This document shows positions 39,001-50,863 of a stretch of DNA of 64,000 nucleotides, in pieces. How positions within the stretch are numbered: position 1 is the first letter of the stretch; each line of letters starts with the position of its first letter. This DNA is from Stenopsyche tienmushanensis (Eukaryota > Arthropoda > Insecta > Trichoptera > Stenopsychidae), in NCBI GenBank assembly GCA_008973525.1, contig WACJ01000403.1, forward strand, positions 930,001 through 994,000. The letters are read 5' to 3'. The notes beneath the pieces are model-generated. The model saw only the letters and a list, made by a program, of their open reading frames with translations, did no database searches and was not told the DNA's origin. Both the position numbers and the translations under genes were made by a program.

Positions 39001-40214
39001 ATGCAGATGTGTCCGCCAACTCGTTAATAATATTGTCTTATAAATTTAATTCAGATATTTATTGTTATTTTGAAACATTATTTGATTCTTTTAGGTGCCA
39101 GAAGAAATTTCATCAACTTTCTTGAAATATAGGAACGCGATGGATATATTGGGTTCAAAACCAATTTTCTTTGCTTATGACTTAGCAAAATTGGTCACGA
39201 ATGAACTTTCAAAATCCAGCGCGGTGATCAATGGCAGTATAATATCGGTTAAAAACTACAGAAAGCTTATCTTTCAAGGTGAAAATTCTATGGCAGTCAA
39301 TGTATGGGCTGAAGACGAGAATTCTTGCTTCCTTAATTCAAACGGTCAAATGAATTTCCTAAAAGAAATTGGAATAATAAGTACGCTAATTTGTCTCGCT
39401 TTAACAATTGGATAACAAATTAACTCTTTCACGACGGGCGACTCATAAGTGAGTCTTTTGGTAATCTTCAGAGAGACATATAAGTCTCCTGTTGCGAAAG
39501 AGTTCATATTCAATTTATCCTATGCCATAAATATGAATTTCATAATTGATTTTGTTTTATAATAGAAGAGTGCCATATAAAAGCAGAGAATATGATTGAT
39601 GTTCACGGAAAGGATGTCAGCCTTTCAAGCACAAAAAAATGTGAATTGTTAGCAATCGCTGATTGCACAAGTTCTCCCAAATACGCCATAGTGAAAATAC
39701 CTTCACCTCACGGTTTGGCAATACGCTTTTATATTGGCGGTAAGATTAACATATATTTTTAATATATATTAATTAATTTGTGTTTACAATTGGTTTCCAC
39801 GTAAATTAAATAGATATTAATAGATCTGAATATATATGTATCCATAGGTAATTATGCAGAGGTACAACCTACCGCAACCGATGAATTAAATGTATCAGTA
39901 AACAATAAGCATGTAAACTGGCAGCCGTCGTATCAATTCCCGGAACATGAACCATTCTATGATTTCAAGTAAGGAAACACAGGCTTAAATAATAGCACAT
40001 TATAAAGGAATATTAAAATAATTATTCTATAATTAAATCATTAATCATTTTCAGGATTTCGGGATCTGGAGACAAACTTACAATAGAGAGTAAAATAACA
40101 GTTTTGAAAGTCATATATCGAAAGCAAGACGTTATAATTTCACTACCGACGACTCATCTTTCACTGTCATGTGGAGCCTGTACAAACTCAAAAACTTTAC
40201 ATACAAAATGCTAA
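33073..40214 (+). CDS. Vitellogenin-like large lipid transfer protein (frame disrupted as assembled)
   Basis: 24 exons: 33073-33109, 33205-33401, 33473-33739, 33782-33931, 34007-34128, 34210-34455, 34524-34761, 34826-35000, 35102-35277, 35344-35561, 35646-35868, 35947-36175, 36249-36350, 36769-36880, 36970-37114, 37192-37348, 37418-37512, 37604-37805, 38497-38626, 38699-38911, 39095-39380, 39566-39739, 39848-39968, 40055-40214. Start MDISKIATFF gives a signal peptide. The lipoprotein N-terminal domain follows (LVLFPEPGTYVYSF to about residue 680), then a DUF1943-like region, then a short von Willebrand D-type domain from ECHIKAENM (about residue 1240). A CGAC motif lies near the end, as in vitellogenins. 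No serine-rich tract was seen. About 1390 aa. The family binds and carries lipid in haemolymph. Exons 15 and 18 each contain one extra base. Exon 3 needs either a 42-nt intron or tolerance of TGA. It may be a young pseudogene or carry sequence errors. Confidence 0.85.
37852..38441 (-). mobile_element. Tigger/pogo-type element, copy 2, inside the vitellogenin-like gene
   Basis: It begins TAGTAGACCTGCGGTAATCT and ends with the reverse complement of CAGTAGACCCGCAATAATCT. It is the same family as 31514-32078, inserted in the opposite orientation in intron 18. The jerky-like segment is recognisable on the minus strand near 38200-38275 but broken. Confidence 0.75.
38938..39022. repeat. Imperfect inverted repeat in intron 20
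   Basis: TTTGGCGGACATGTCC through GCAGTCATTTTT is mirrored by AAAATGACTGCGCAATGCAG through TGTCCGCCAA. The stem is about 35 bp with a few mismatches and a very short loop, as in a foldback or MITE. Confidence 0.65.
39420..39505. mobile_element. Tiny TTAA-associated inverted-repeat element
   Basis: TTAACTCTTTCACGAC at the left is mirrored by GTTGCGAAAGAGTT at the right. Between them are the palindromes GACTCATAAGTGAGTC and GAGACATATAAGTCTC. It sits in intron 21 of the vitellogenin-like gene. Confidence 0.6.
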
Positions 40215-40325
40215 TAAAACTGGAGCATTCCGAATGACATTTTTTTCATGAAAGGAAAAAAATAATTTTCTATTGTTAAGCTTTAAATTATTATTACCTT
40301 AAGACTTAAGTGAATCAATATGAAC

Positions 40326-40331
40326 AATAAA
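40326..40331 (+). promoter_or_regulatory. Polyadenylation signal of vitellogenin-like gene
   Basis: AATAAA lies 112 nt after the stop codon at 40212-40214. Confidence 0.5.
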
Positions 40332-40339
40332 AATTAATG

Positions 40340-43300
40340 AACTTGTGATTTTTCAAAAACAAACATAAGACAAAGTATTTTTTTACAGCTAAATATATAC
40401 ATAATTCTTGTTAAACTTTTGCAATTTAGTCTCTAACCAAAATGTATTATATTCTTCATTCTCTCTGCTAAAATACTTAAAAGTATCATTATCAACTTAA
40501 TATTAATAAATAAGTATCAAATATATAATTATGTTTTGCATATAAATGAAATATTTATAAACATTAAATGCATATTTGTTAAATACTTAAGTAAGTCATT
40601 TGAATTATGATAGTTAATATAATAATATATACTTTAAATAATATATACGTTAAAAAATTATAAAGTGTTCAACTGTGCATCCTCTTGCTCAATTTTTTCA
40701 ATTTAACTTTTAACATAATAACCAATTCTAATCCAAGTGTATAAATAAAAATATATTTTTTAAAGATGTGTCAAATTTGGACATGGTTACGAATATCTCA
40801 GTCATTAATGATTTTTCATTACAGCCGACAATTTTTTTGTAAGAATAAAAAAACAAATTAGTTGCGCATTAATTTTATAATTCGCTATATGTAATTAAAA
40901 TAGATTTCTAACGTATTTTTGGCATGATCTTGTATTAGCTCTTGAAAGCAATTCAATTGAATAATTAAGTATAATAACATGTTTTATTTTTTAAAACACC
41001 TTCGACGTTCAAATTTTAAGGATGATAATTATATCTCAATAGTATCTGTTATTTTATATGTTTTTCTATCTTTGATATTATTTTAATTTGAATAACGACT
41101 CAATTTTAATTTGGAATGGCCAGCCGCAAAGGGATTCACTCGTCGACTTATAATTTGAACATACCAACGCCATATTGCATTGGCTATCAAACTGTGAAGC
41201 ATTTTTTACATTACTATATAAAAAAAATATTTCAATTCCTCAAAAATGTTAGAGAATTTTTAAAAACATTTTACATAAGGCATGGTCAAGCTCTTTAAAA
41301 CTTTTGATAACAGTTACATATTACACATCGTTTTTTATAATTAAAAATAGATAAAACATTATTAAATATTGAATTGTTTTATGAGTGGGTTAAATAAGTT
41401 TTTATTTTTTTTCCTTCTAACACATTTGTGAAAAATTTATCGAAGTAAATAGCACTATAATTTGAAGGGAAGAATTGGATGATTGTTCGGAAGTTCTAAA
41501 TAAGTCTTTAGGTGCGTTTGTGTTTTGATTTAAAAAACAGTGTTAGACATATCCTAAATTTATCCATATAAAATATATTAGATATATCCAACATTCCAAG
41601 TTCATGCGATAAAGTGATAATGTCAATAAAATGGCGTAAATCTACTTAACGTGTTCGCGGATACGTCTACAATTGCAGTCATTTTTGTATGTTGCATGGG
41701 ACGTGTTTTCCATACTCTTCGAATAATACCTTCTTTCAGAATATTTTTCATTATTTATATAAATAATAATTGAGTGTTTTAGTGATGGTTCAACTTTTTA
41801 TTTTATTTTCATAAATTGCATCAATAATTTATGTCCCAGCTAATTTTGAAATGTCAACGAAAGCAACAAATAATAATTGTCAAAGATTTTCTAAACTGTT
41901 GCGGATTTTTTGTCTGTCATATCACTTTAAACTTTTAAAGGTTCCTCGTGCTCCATATTGCTGGGTAGGGTCGACTATGTAAGAGATAGCGAGTGACAAG
42001 CAAGCCATGATTTGTAAAAGTAGCAATCAATAGCAGATTAACTGAGTATAGCTTGCTGTTAAAATATTATTTAATCTGTAAATAAGTACTAGTCAGATGG
42101 CCAATAGTTAAAATAAATAAAACCGTATAAGAATAGTAGTTAGGAGTAGTCAAATAGCTTTTAAGTGGTTAGGCCGCAAAAAAGTGTTAGTCAAATTGTA
42201 TTAGGCCAGGGGTAATTATGTCGCATCTAATGTATTCGAACTTCGGGCGTTTAGTGCCGGCCAGGGACAATCAAACAATATTTAATTGGTCAAACTGGAA
42301 ACAAACTGAAAAAAATAGATATAGCTTGAACAAACAGGTGAAAGTCAGGTATCAATTAATATGAAAGTATAATGAACAAAAATTGACCCATTTCTCAAAA
42401 AGTTTCGCCATCCCTGCTTTATATGTAACCCTAAGGTGTCAGTTGGCTACGAATTTAATTTAGTTTTAATTTTTCAATTATGGTTTTCAAATATTAATAA
42501 GTTGTAACAGATCTATTTAAAACTACGAAATGTAGTATAGCGAAAATATTTTTACAAAATGTCAGTTACGACGTTTGAGCATCAGTGTTATTAAGCGTCC
42601 ATCTTGTAGTCATTACCAGCTACTGTCGGCCGCTTTCTTGTTCGCAAAAATTCGGCTGAAGTTTCACACAGAAGTCATTTTTCAGAGTAAATATTATCAT
42701 AACAAATTACACTTGCGTTTAAATTTGATTTTTTAATAAATTTTCGTTTAATTCTTTTGTTTTTATCAGATACTTCTATTATTGAACTAGCGCAAGTCCA
42801 GTCGGTCCCAGTTATACTGGATGTACATGTAAACAAATGCTATAACCTTGATCTACTTCAATATTTTGTCACCTCAATAATTATTCATTGATATTTTAGT
42901 AAATATGTTAAAATATCAAGCGATTGTTGTGCTTTTATAGTTCAATTCGAAATTTTAGCCTACGACACTGCCCCTGCGGATACCAAATAATGCGGAAATT
43001 ACTTTTGGCCTAAACCGTAGAAATAACGTCATATATTTCATAAATTGAAAAAAAAAACATGAATTATTAAATTTTTAAACAGGTTCTTAATTGATATATT
43101 AATTAATAATTTGAATTTAAATTCTTCTCATCGTTTTGGAGATGAGTAAAAAAATCAAATATGATTCTTGTTAGTATTGTAGACTTAATTGTATATGAAT
43201 TAAGCCATAATAATATATATTTTTTAAAAATGTATTGAAAATCAAGAAAAAATACAATATAATATTTTTAAAAAATAGATTAATTTTTGACAACTAGAAT

Positions 43301-43380
43301 TTAAATATATCTAAATCATACAAACTTTAGATAATTTGTTCGTTTAGTATAATTTTTTTGTTATTGTGAGATTAACAAGA
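40340..43380. other. Intergenic region, AT-rich
   Basis: No supported coding sequence. The 41116-41298 frame has no recognisable motif. The part near 42590-42690 is somewhat GC-richer and could hold the zinc-finger gene promoter, but no specific element is evident. A possible 5' exon of that gene is ATGGATGTCATAAAG before GTGTGT at about 43397-43413. Confidence 0.4.
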
Positions 43381-43495
43381 TATTGTTGCATTTCAGATGG
43401 ATGTCATAAAGGTGTGTTTAAAACTTTTAATCAACAAAATTATACTAATAAACACATGAGGAATCATTTGAGAAAAATATATTAAACAAAGTAAA

Positions 43496-46400
43496 ATGGA
43501 ATCCGTAGATGATAATCAAGAAGATCATATTATAAATTATGATTTGGCCCCCGACACCAAAAATGAAAGCCAAATGAATGTCAAAGACTTACTTCGAGAT
43601 TTTATTGTAAAAGAAGAATTATCATCCGACGATGAAACACTCAGTATAGCTACACTGAAAAAAAATAAGGATTATAATAATAGAGAGAAAAATAGTATAT
43701 TTATAAATTGTAAGAGCGAATCTAATGATCCCTCGTATGGCAAAATTAAGAAGAAAAAAGGGGTAAAAAAGCGAGGCAGGCCTAGAAAAAATGCAATTCA
43801 AGATGTTAATAATTTAGACGTTGAGAAAAGCACAGAAAACGATGTGAATTTCGATATTTTAACTAGTGAAGAAATAGCACTCGCAGATGAAAATAAAACG
43901 TCTCAGAAGAAAGAGAAAAAAAAGGATAAAAAACATAAAAAAGAACTAGTTGATTCAATAAATAAACGCGTTAGAGAACCAGGAGTTTGGCCATGTGATT
44001 ATTGTGATAAAATATACACTCAAAAAAACGCATTAAAACTGCACATACGGATGCACACCGGTGAAGATTTATTCAATTGCTCTTACTGCGAAAAAAAGTT
44101 CTCCGTACAAAGTAAACTAGTATCACATTTAAAAGTGCACACGGGAGAAAGACCGTTTCCGTGCGAGCACTGCAAGAAACGCTTTGCAGATCGCAGCACG
44201 CTGATTAAACATGTTAGAATTCACACTGGCGAATTTCTTTTCTGCTGTCAATATTGCGGTAAAAGATTTATTCAAAAATCTGGATACCAAGCCCATCTGA
44301 AAATACACACGGGAGTCGACCTTTTCCCATGCGAATTTTGCGGCAAGAAATTTAATAGAAAATCTACGCTTGTATCGCATATTAAAATGCACACCGGCGA
44401 TAAATTATTACATTGTACCGTATGCGCTAAGGTATTTACGGTGCAAAGTAAATTGATGTCGCATATCAAAACTCATACGGGCGAAAAACCGTTTCAGTGT
44501 GATATATGTGAGAGACGCTATACCGAAAAACACACTTTAGTAAGTCACTATAGATTGCATTTAGAAGGTATGATTATAAATTTGCTTAAATTTTACAGAT
44601 TGAGAATTTACGAATGTATTTAATAATTTTTATGTTTTTAAGGTAAGCCATATACCTGTGAAATTTGTGCGAAAAAATTCAGTAAAAAGGTTTCGCTGGA
44701 TCGTCATATATTAATACATAGCGGCGTTAAACCGTTCACTTGTGAAGTATGCGGGAAAAAGTTCACTCAGAAGAGCCAAATGCAAGCCCATGGTAAAATA
44801 CACACCGGGGAGAAACCGTTCTTGTGTGACTTTTGCGGGAAAGCATTTCAAAGAAAGGACGCTCTTATTGCACATAGGAAAATACATACTTTGAGCGGAT
44901 TGATTAATGCCGACGATGGAGAATTGGTAAAATTAGAAGTTACGCCGCTCATTTGTGGCTTGGATGGACGACCTTTATGTCCGCCAGTTATGAATGCTAA
45001 CGAAAGTAATGAAACGTGCACAAATCAAGATGTAAAAATGAAAGCAGAGGTATATATATTCCATTTTATTTATATTTATAGCTATAATAAAAATTCTTGA
45101 TGTTCAAATCTTACTATTATAGCTTTTCCTTATATATTTATGTGATTTTATTGTTAAATAGATGCCAAATCAAAGCCAAAACAAAATGATTCCCATATCC
45201 GAAGTAGAGAAAGAAATATTTGGTTCTTTAGAAAAGGGGTCATTCAGCGTAGAAATAGACTCGGACGCCCAAGACTGCGAAGATTATGTGCCCAACAATA
45301 ATCCTGCATCCGATTCATCTTCTTCAGATTCGTCTGATTCTTCAACGTCATCTTCGTCATCGTCATCAAGTGACGATAGCTCTTCGGAGGATTCATCTGA
45401 TGACACCTCTCAAAATAAAGGAGGAGAAAATGTATCAGAAACTATAGGAGTGATGGAACATCCAGAAAAAAATGAAATGGAAGTCGAAGATGCAGAAAAC
45501 CAGTCGACTGAAGACCATATCAAGAAAAAAATAAGAAAAAAAGGCGATAAGTCAGTAATATTGGGTGCTTTATTAAATATCCTTTGATTTTTGACCGAAA
45601 AACTTATCTAAACGTGTTTTCATTTCTCCGACATTGATATTTTTTTTTATGTTTTAACGTATGCTCTAATGATCTGAAAAGGTAGTAATCCGACGGTACG
45701 AGATCTGTTGAATAGCTTGGATAATGCAGAATTTCGAATCCAAGCTCCCCTTTTTTTTTATTTTTGCGCCATGCGGTCTTGCGTTATCACTAAGAAGAAT
45801 TCTCTTTTTTGACCAAAACAGATTGTATTTTATGAGCTCTTGTTTCATTAGTTTGGGTTGTTCATAATGAACGATCGCTGTAATGGTCTGACCGGGTTTG
45901 AGCAATTCATAACAATGGATAACTCCAGAAAAATCCCACCACACACGAAGAAGAACCTTCTTTATTGTTAGTGTCGGTCAAGGGGTCGAAACAGGTACTC
46001 GTCTGGAAAAAAGTGATTGTTTTTTTCATACAGGATTATTGTATAGCACCTACTTCTCGTCTCCAATCACAATTTGCCGCAAAAACGGATCATCTGCGAT
46101 AATCCATGGGGAACCCGAATTCCTTGTTTGATGATGATGATCCCTAACTATAGACAATGGACAGCCAATCTTTAACGATAATTCCTTGATTGTTTAACAA
46201 GGATCTAATTTCCCCATCGACTTTAAGATATCATCATTTAATTTTTAGGGGTTGTCCTTTTCGGGTGATGTTCTCGAATCCCCTATTTCCATTTTTAAAC
46301 TGTTTAAACCACCGATGACACTTGTTTATTCCCATAAATATCGGTGATTTACACAGACTAACTGTGAAAGAGCTCATCGAAGAAATTTTGATCTCTTATC

Positions 46401-47267
46401 GGTCCCGATGAATAAATTTACTTATTTAATTTTAATCCCGAATTTATTTACGGTCCCGGTAAATAAATTTATAGGTAAACATCAGCTGATATAGAACATA
46501 TTACTATGTTTCCCATATGTAATGTGTTAATATAATTATGCAATGTTGATTGATTTGTTTTGAATCCCATTATCAAAAAGTTGAATTTTTTTTTTGCAGA
46601 TTTCCTTGTTTCATGTGCGGTAAAAAATATGCAAAGAAAAATGGATTGTCAATGCATTTACGTCTTCACACTGGTGAAAAATTAATCGCTTGTGATCATT
46701 GTCCAATGGTTTTTGTCGCTCCAAGTAAATATTTATCACACGTCAAGACGCATACGGGAGAGCGTCCTCATGCATGCGATATTTGCGACAAGCGATTTAC
46801 CGAACGGCATTCGCTTCTTACACATTATCGAATACACGTCGGAGACAAACCGTACGAATGTCCAACATGCCAAAAAAAGTAAGTTATTATATCCTTTTAA
46901 TTTGTTATTTTTAAATTGTTGCATTACCTAAACGTGCATATTTTTTAGATTCACGAAAAAGATTTCGCTCGATCGACATATTCTCATACATTCTGGAGAA
47001 AAACCCTTTCAATGTGATCTCTGTGAAAAACGATTCACTCAAAAAAGTCAAATGGTAACGCATCAACGAACTCACACTGGAGAACGTCCATTCTTATGCA
47101 ATTATTGCGGCAAAAAATTCAACAGAAAGGATGCTCTTCAGACGCATAGTAAAATACATACGCTCAAGCATTTGTTAGCCGATGAAAAATTCAGAAGAGG
47201 CGGCGGTGCAACTGTGAGAGATAGACCGCTTTTACCAATTTCCAAAATGGAAGAACAAAAACAATAA
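43496..47267 (+). CDS. C2H2 zinc-finger protein, 16 fingers, with AT-hook and acidic Ser/Asp linker
   Basis: Exons 43496-44567, 44643-45049, 45162-45550, 46600-46878, 46949-47267 (2466 nt, 821 aa). The N-terminal region is acidic with a lysine-rich segment and an AT-hook core (KKRGRPRKN) near residue 90. Ten fingers follow from CDYCDKIYTQKNALKLHIRM, with TGEKPF-type linkers. Then comes an acidic linker rich in serine and aspartate (45307-45410), and six more fingers from CFMCGKKYAKKNGLSMHLRL. The product is likely a nuclear sequence-specific DNA-binding protein; the target cannot be read from sequence. Fingers 6-10 and 12-16 are in matching order, so a five-finger block was duplicated. The intron before exon 4 contains a mariner relic. 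Start codon: first ATG of the long frame. An in-frame upstream exon cannot be excluded. I do not recognise a specific orthologue. Confidence 0.88.
45600..46400 (-). pseudogene. SETMAR/Hsmar-type mariner relic in the zinc-finger gene intron
   Basis: On the minus strand: CHRWFKQF near 46320, RVWWDFSGVIHCYELLKPGQ near 45945, LLSDNARPHGA near 45790 and PSDYYLFRSLEHTLKHKK near 45690-45650, with frame changes between them. Family as at 20010-21005. The host intron splice sites are intact. Confidence 0.8.
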
Positions 47268-47274
47268 GTGAGCA

Positions 47275-48100
47275 TTGGAGATGCAGTGACATCAATGATT
47301 TTACGTTGTGAATTATAAATTTAAAATAAGCTCCAATAGTTAATGTAATTAGAGTAGAAATTATAGTAAGGGGGCTCGTAATCAGGTCTTTTAGGTGTAT
47401 TAAAATAAAACGATTTGTATTGTTCAAATCTTCGAACTGAATCAGCGGTTAATACCAGATCAAACGAGATTGGTACATCTATACATCTATTCGCCTCTAA
47501 AAACGAGCATAGACGAATATAAATATGAACATCTTGCATGGTTTTCGTATCAATGGATGCCATTGTGGATTTAAGGGTTGGATTAATAAATCCATAGATT
47601 GCTGTTGTGCAGCATTACTATTTCTTAAGGTTCTTATATCTCATTTTGTAGACTTTTAAAACTATCGTTCGTTGTATAGATTCAAACAGATTTTGCAATC
47701 CTCGTTCAAAACGAATGAAAAATATTATCAAATTATTCCTATTGGAGATTGATCATTTTCCAACTCTAAAGACGCTTCATTGCTCGAAATAATACATTTT
47801 CCGGTGATAGTATACTCTTTATATATCTAAAAGATTACGGAATCCAATATGTATATTTTACCATTAATTGAGATTTACTTATACATATATGAATTAATAT
47901 AAATCCGTTGAATTGATTCCAAACGTTGTCTTTTACATATGAATAAATGTTTATTATAATATATTAAATTTATATGTATATATATATATTTTTAATTGAC
48001 CCTATGTTTTTAAAAATGTGGTCACTTATCACATCTTTTATAGATTTCATCCCCCGAGGTATGAATTACGAGTTGTTTTAAATCACAAGACTATTTACGT
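47275..48100. other. 3' region of the zinc-finger gene and spacer
   Basis: AATAAA motifs occur at 47404-47409 and again near 47587. No other coding sequence is seen. Confidence 0.4.
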
Positions 48101-48108
48101 TTATATTA

Positions 48109-48560
48109 GATTGTCCCGTTAGGAATATCATTTTTTAAATGAATGATACAATGTATTCTCCTTCAGTAGATGCAACTTTTTCCCATCTATTGATATATTT
48201 TTCAATTCAACCTCTTTTATGTCTAAATAAACGATACTCGGAAGGAGCAAGGTGGATGTAGAATCGTTTACCAACCGAGTTCCTTCAATTTGTTTTCGGT
48301 CATCTTTAATTTATGGGGTCGAATTTGGCGGCGGTTGACTACAACTGGCCTCTTCGTACTTAACGCCACTTTTAAACTTTCTAATTTTGAACAATATATC
48401 TTCCTCGTTACGGTTTGACCATATGGAAGGACTTCATGGTAGATTATCCCTTTGGAGTCCCACTATACATTTAAAAGAGCTATTTTTACTGTTAGACCCG
48501 GTTGAGTAGTTGATTTCTTTACCTACCTTGAAAAAAAAAGAAATTTCTAACGGGACAATC
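48109..48560 (-). mobile_element. Internally deleted mariner element
   Basis: Inverted ends GATTGTCCCGTTAGGAATAT and GATTGTCCCGTTAGAAATTT (reverse complement of the right end) are flanked by TA. On the minus strand, WDSKGIIYHEVLPYGQTVTR is the central mariner block. The remainder is deleted or broken. Confidence 0.8.
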
Positions 48561-48905
48561 TATTATTATACCAAAATTAAATCAATTATCTCAAATAATT
48601 TATATAGAGACAATGTAATCAAATATTAAGGTTTTTGCAGAATGGTATTCAAATATTTTTCCCATAATTAATACTTTTTAGCTGAAAACCTGACTTCTTC
48701 AGATTGAATTCATCACTGTAAAAATATATATTTAATAGTACAATAAGAACTTAATTGTCGGTCTAACACAGTGATAATGAACCGTTTTATTCCTACCGCC
48801 CACCGATTTCACTGTAACTTAATTTAACGCAACTGCAAAGTACTAGTAATTTTACAGTGGAAGCTTTATAAAAATATGTAATTAGATTTATCTCTCTTAA
48901 ATCCT

Positions 48906-49250
48906 TAATGCTGAGGGAGCGTGACTTCTTCTGTCATTGGGCAATGATGTGTCCACCGCCCGTGATATGATTCCTCTCCATTCTTCTCCGATTTCGACTC
49001 TTCGAAGGGCTGCAATTACAGAACAGCTTGCAGCGCTCTTGATTTGATTGGTCTAACGCTCTTTTCCCTTTAACGACACCGACCACTGGCTTGATTTCCT
49101 CCAGAATCGATCGATTCATCCCCTTTTTGGTTCGCGAGTCTTAAAACCTGACTCCAGCATTGACAAACCCTCATCGTCTAAGGCGATAGGGATCAAGTTG
49201 AATAAGCTAAAGCGATAGGGATCAAGTTGAATACGACTGATCTTACAGGA
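48906..49250. repeat. Diverged repeat, copy 1
   Basis: Shares GTGACTTCTTCTG, CAGCTTG.AGCGCT, TTGATTTCCTCCAGAATCGA and AGTCTTAAAA.C in the same order with 54319-54640. A possible minus frame (48934-49119) is unrecognised. It could be two copies of an unclassified retroelement tail. Confidence 0.65.
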
Positions 49251-49787
49251 CAAACTTAAGTATGCAAATACTTTTTTTATAGGACAACTTTCGCTTTCCT
49301 TTCTTAATGACCTAAATATATTTTTTATTAAGGATACACTATACTAAACAACCCTGAGAATGAATTCAATATATTTTAGCTTTCCTTAATTTATTACCAT
49401 TTGTTCCTTATTCTTATCTCATATTTATATATCTAGTATATTAAGCACCATAGGTAGTTTTTATTCCTGACATTATCCATATTACATTACTCTATTTTTA
49501 TGTTTCTACATTCCAAATTTTAATGAAATTGAATTGACAATACTTATATACATACCATGTGCATAAATTGTATTATACGTTTGAATCTAACTACCATCAA
49601 TATAAATTAAAAGGCTTTCAAACTATATTTGTCGATAAAAACTATGTGTTATTGATGATTTTATTTTTATTCCAACGCAAAGTTCAATCTACATATAATT
49701 ATATTTATGATTACATTAATCATATAAATCGACTCTATAGATGTACTCTTTTTCTTTAATTCATGAATTAATATATACAGTAAGACA

Positions 49788-50782
49788 TGGCTTAACACGA
49801 GGGATACGTGCCAATAAATTTCAGTATTAAACTAGATGATTTTATCATCATAATAGTGCAACCACAAACAGTCCACTGCGGAACTAAGGCGTCTTCAATA
49901 TTAATTCATAGGAAGGGGTTACATCCATCTCGTCTGTATCATACATTCACGTACTCGGTCGTTTGATATTGAAGGTAGCAAGATCTCCGAGTTACATTTA
50001 GAACGCTCACGCAGGCCACATGGATGAACGTATTGAAGGGCGCTTTCGTGAGTCTCGATACGGAGTGAGGGATTTATAAAGATTAATTAGTTTTCTTCAT
50101 AAGACAATAAAAAACCACTCTAGGCAACCTTGTTGAATTTACTGGAAAGGGCTTTCCGGAGTGCAGACTCCAGTTCCTCTTTTCCTCGTAAGGGCATTGT
50201 CGAGCTAAGATTAAGGCTTATGTGATGCCTAAGTGCATCTCGGATTCGCTTCTATACCAACTGAGGATATCTCCCTGTCCACACACAATTAACTTTAAAC
50301 TGTCCCTCCTCAATGCATTCCTATAGTTTTCCTAACTGAACCGTGGCCAGGTTTCATACGTTATACACTATTGAATAGCATCAACTAGTAAGCCAGGGAG
50401 TCTGAAAGCAGCAACAAATAGTACAGCCGCTGAGTCAGTAATGTAGCATGAAAGGTGTCACATAATGCAAAAGCCCCAAATATATCAATAAATGAACCTA
50501 AACACTTTCGATATTGTTTTGCATTAGCAAACAATATTCAATTTCTTAATGTTCAACATGAATAACATCTGCTTGTTGTTGTTCAACTATTTTTGCATAT
50601 TAATATGTTGCAAAATTAAAAAGACAGCGTAGTCGCATCTTAACACAATCGATTATAAACCAACTGTAACACAGCAAACATGCATTAGTAATATAATGAC
50701 ATCAAATACCGCATGTGAATTCAGGGCTATCTCAATACTAACGCATAGTAATATTGAAACAGCGTTAAGCAAGGTCTTACTG
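49788..50782. mobile_element. Pogo/Tigger-type non-autonomous element, about 1 kb
   Basis: Ends CAGTAAGACATGGCTTAACA and CAGTAAGACCTTGCTTAACG (reverse complement of the right end) are flanked by TA. I see no transposase frame inside, so it is a non-autonomous or fully decayed copy. Confidence 0.7.
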
Positions 50783-50863
50783 TATATATATATATATATA
50801 TTTATAGTAGATTAACAATGTCATATTGGATTCTTACAGAAATGAGTTTAGTCACATATGTGA

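Noticed and set aside
38912..39040. Exon 20 of the vitellogenin-like gene extending to TAA at 39041
   Set aside because: Ending at the GTAATG donor at 38912 joins in phase to VPEEISSTFLKY, restoring family-like sequence, while the extension is the foldback.
43397..43413. Short ATG exon (MDVIK) upstream of the zinc-finger gene
   Set aside because: It has an acceptor-like TTTCAG before and GTGTGT after, but is too short to support as coding; the long frame has its own ATG.
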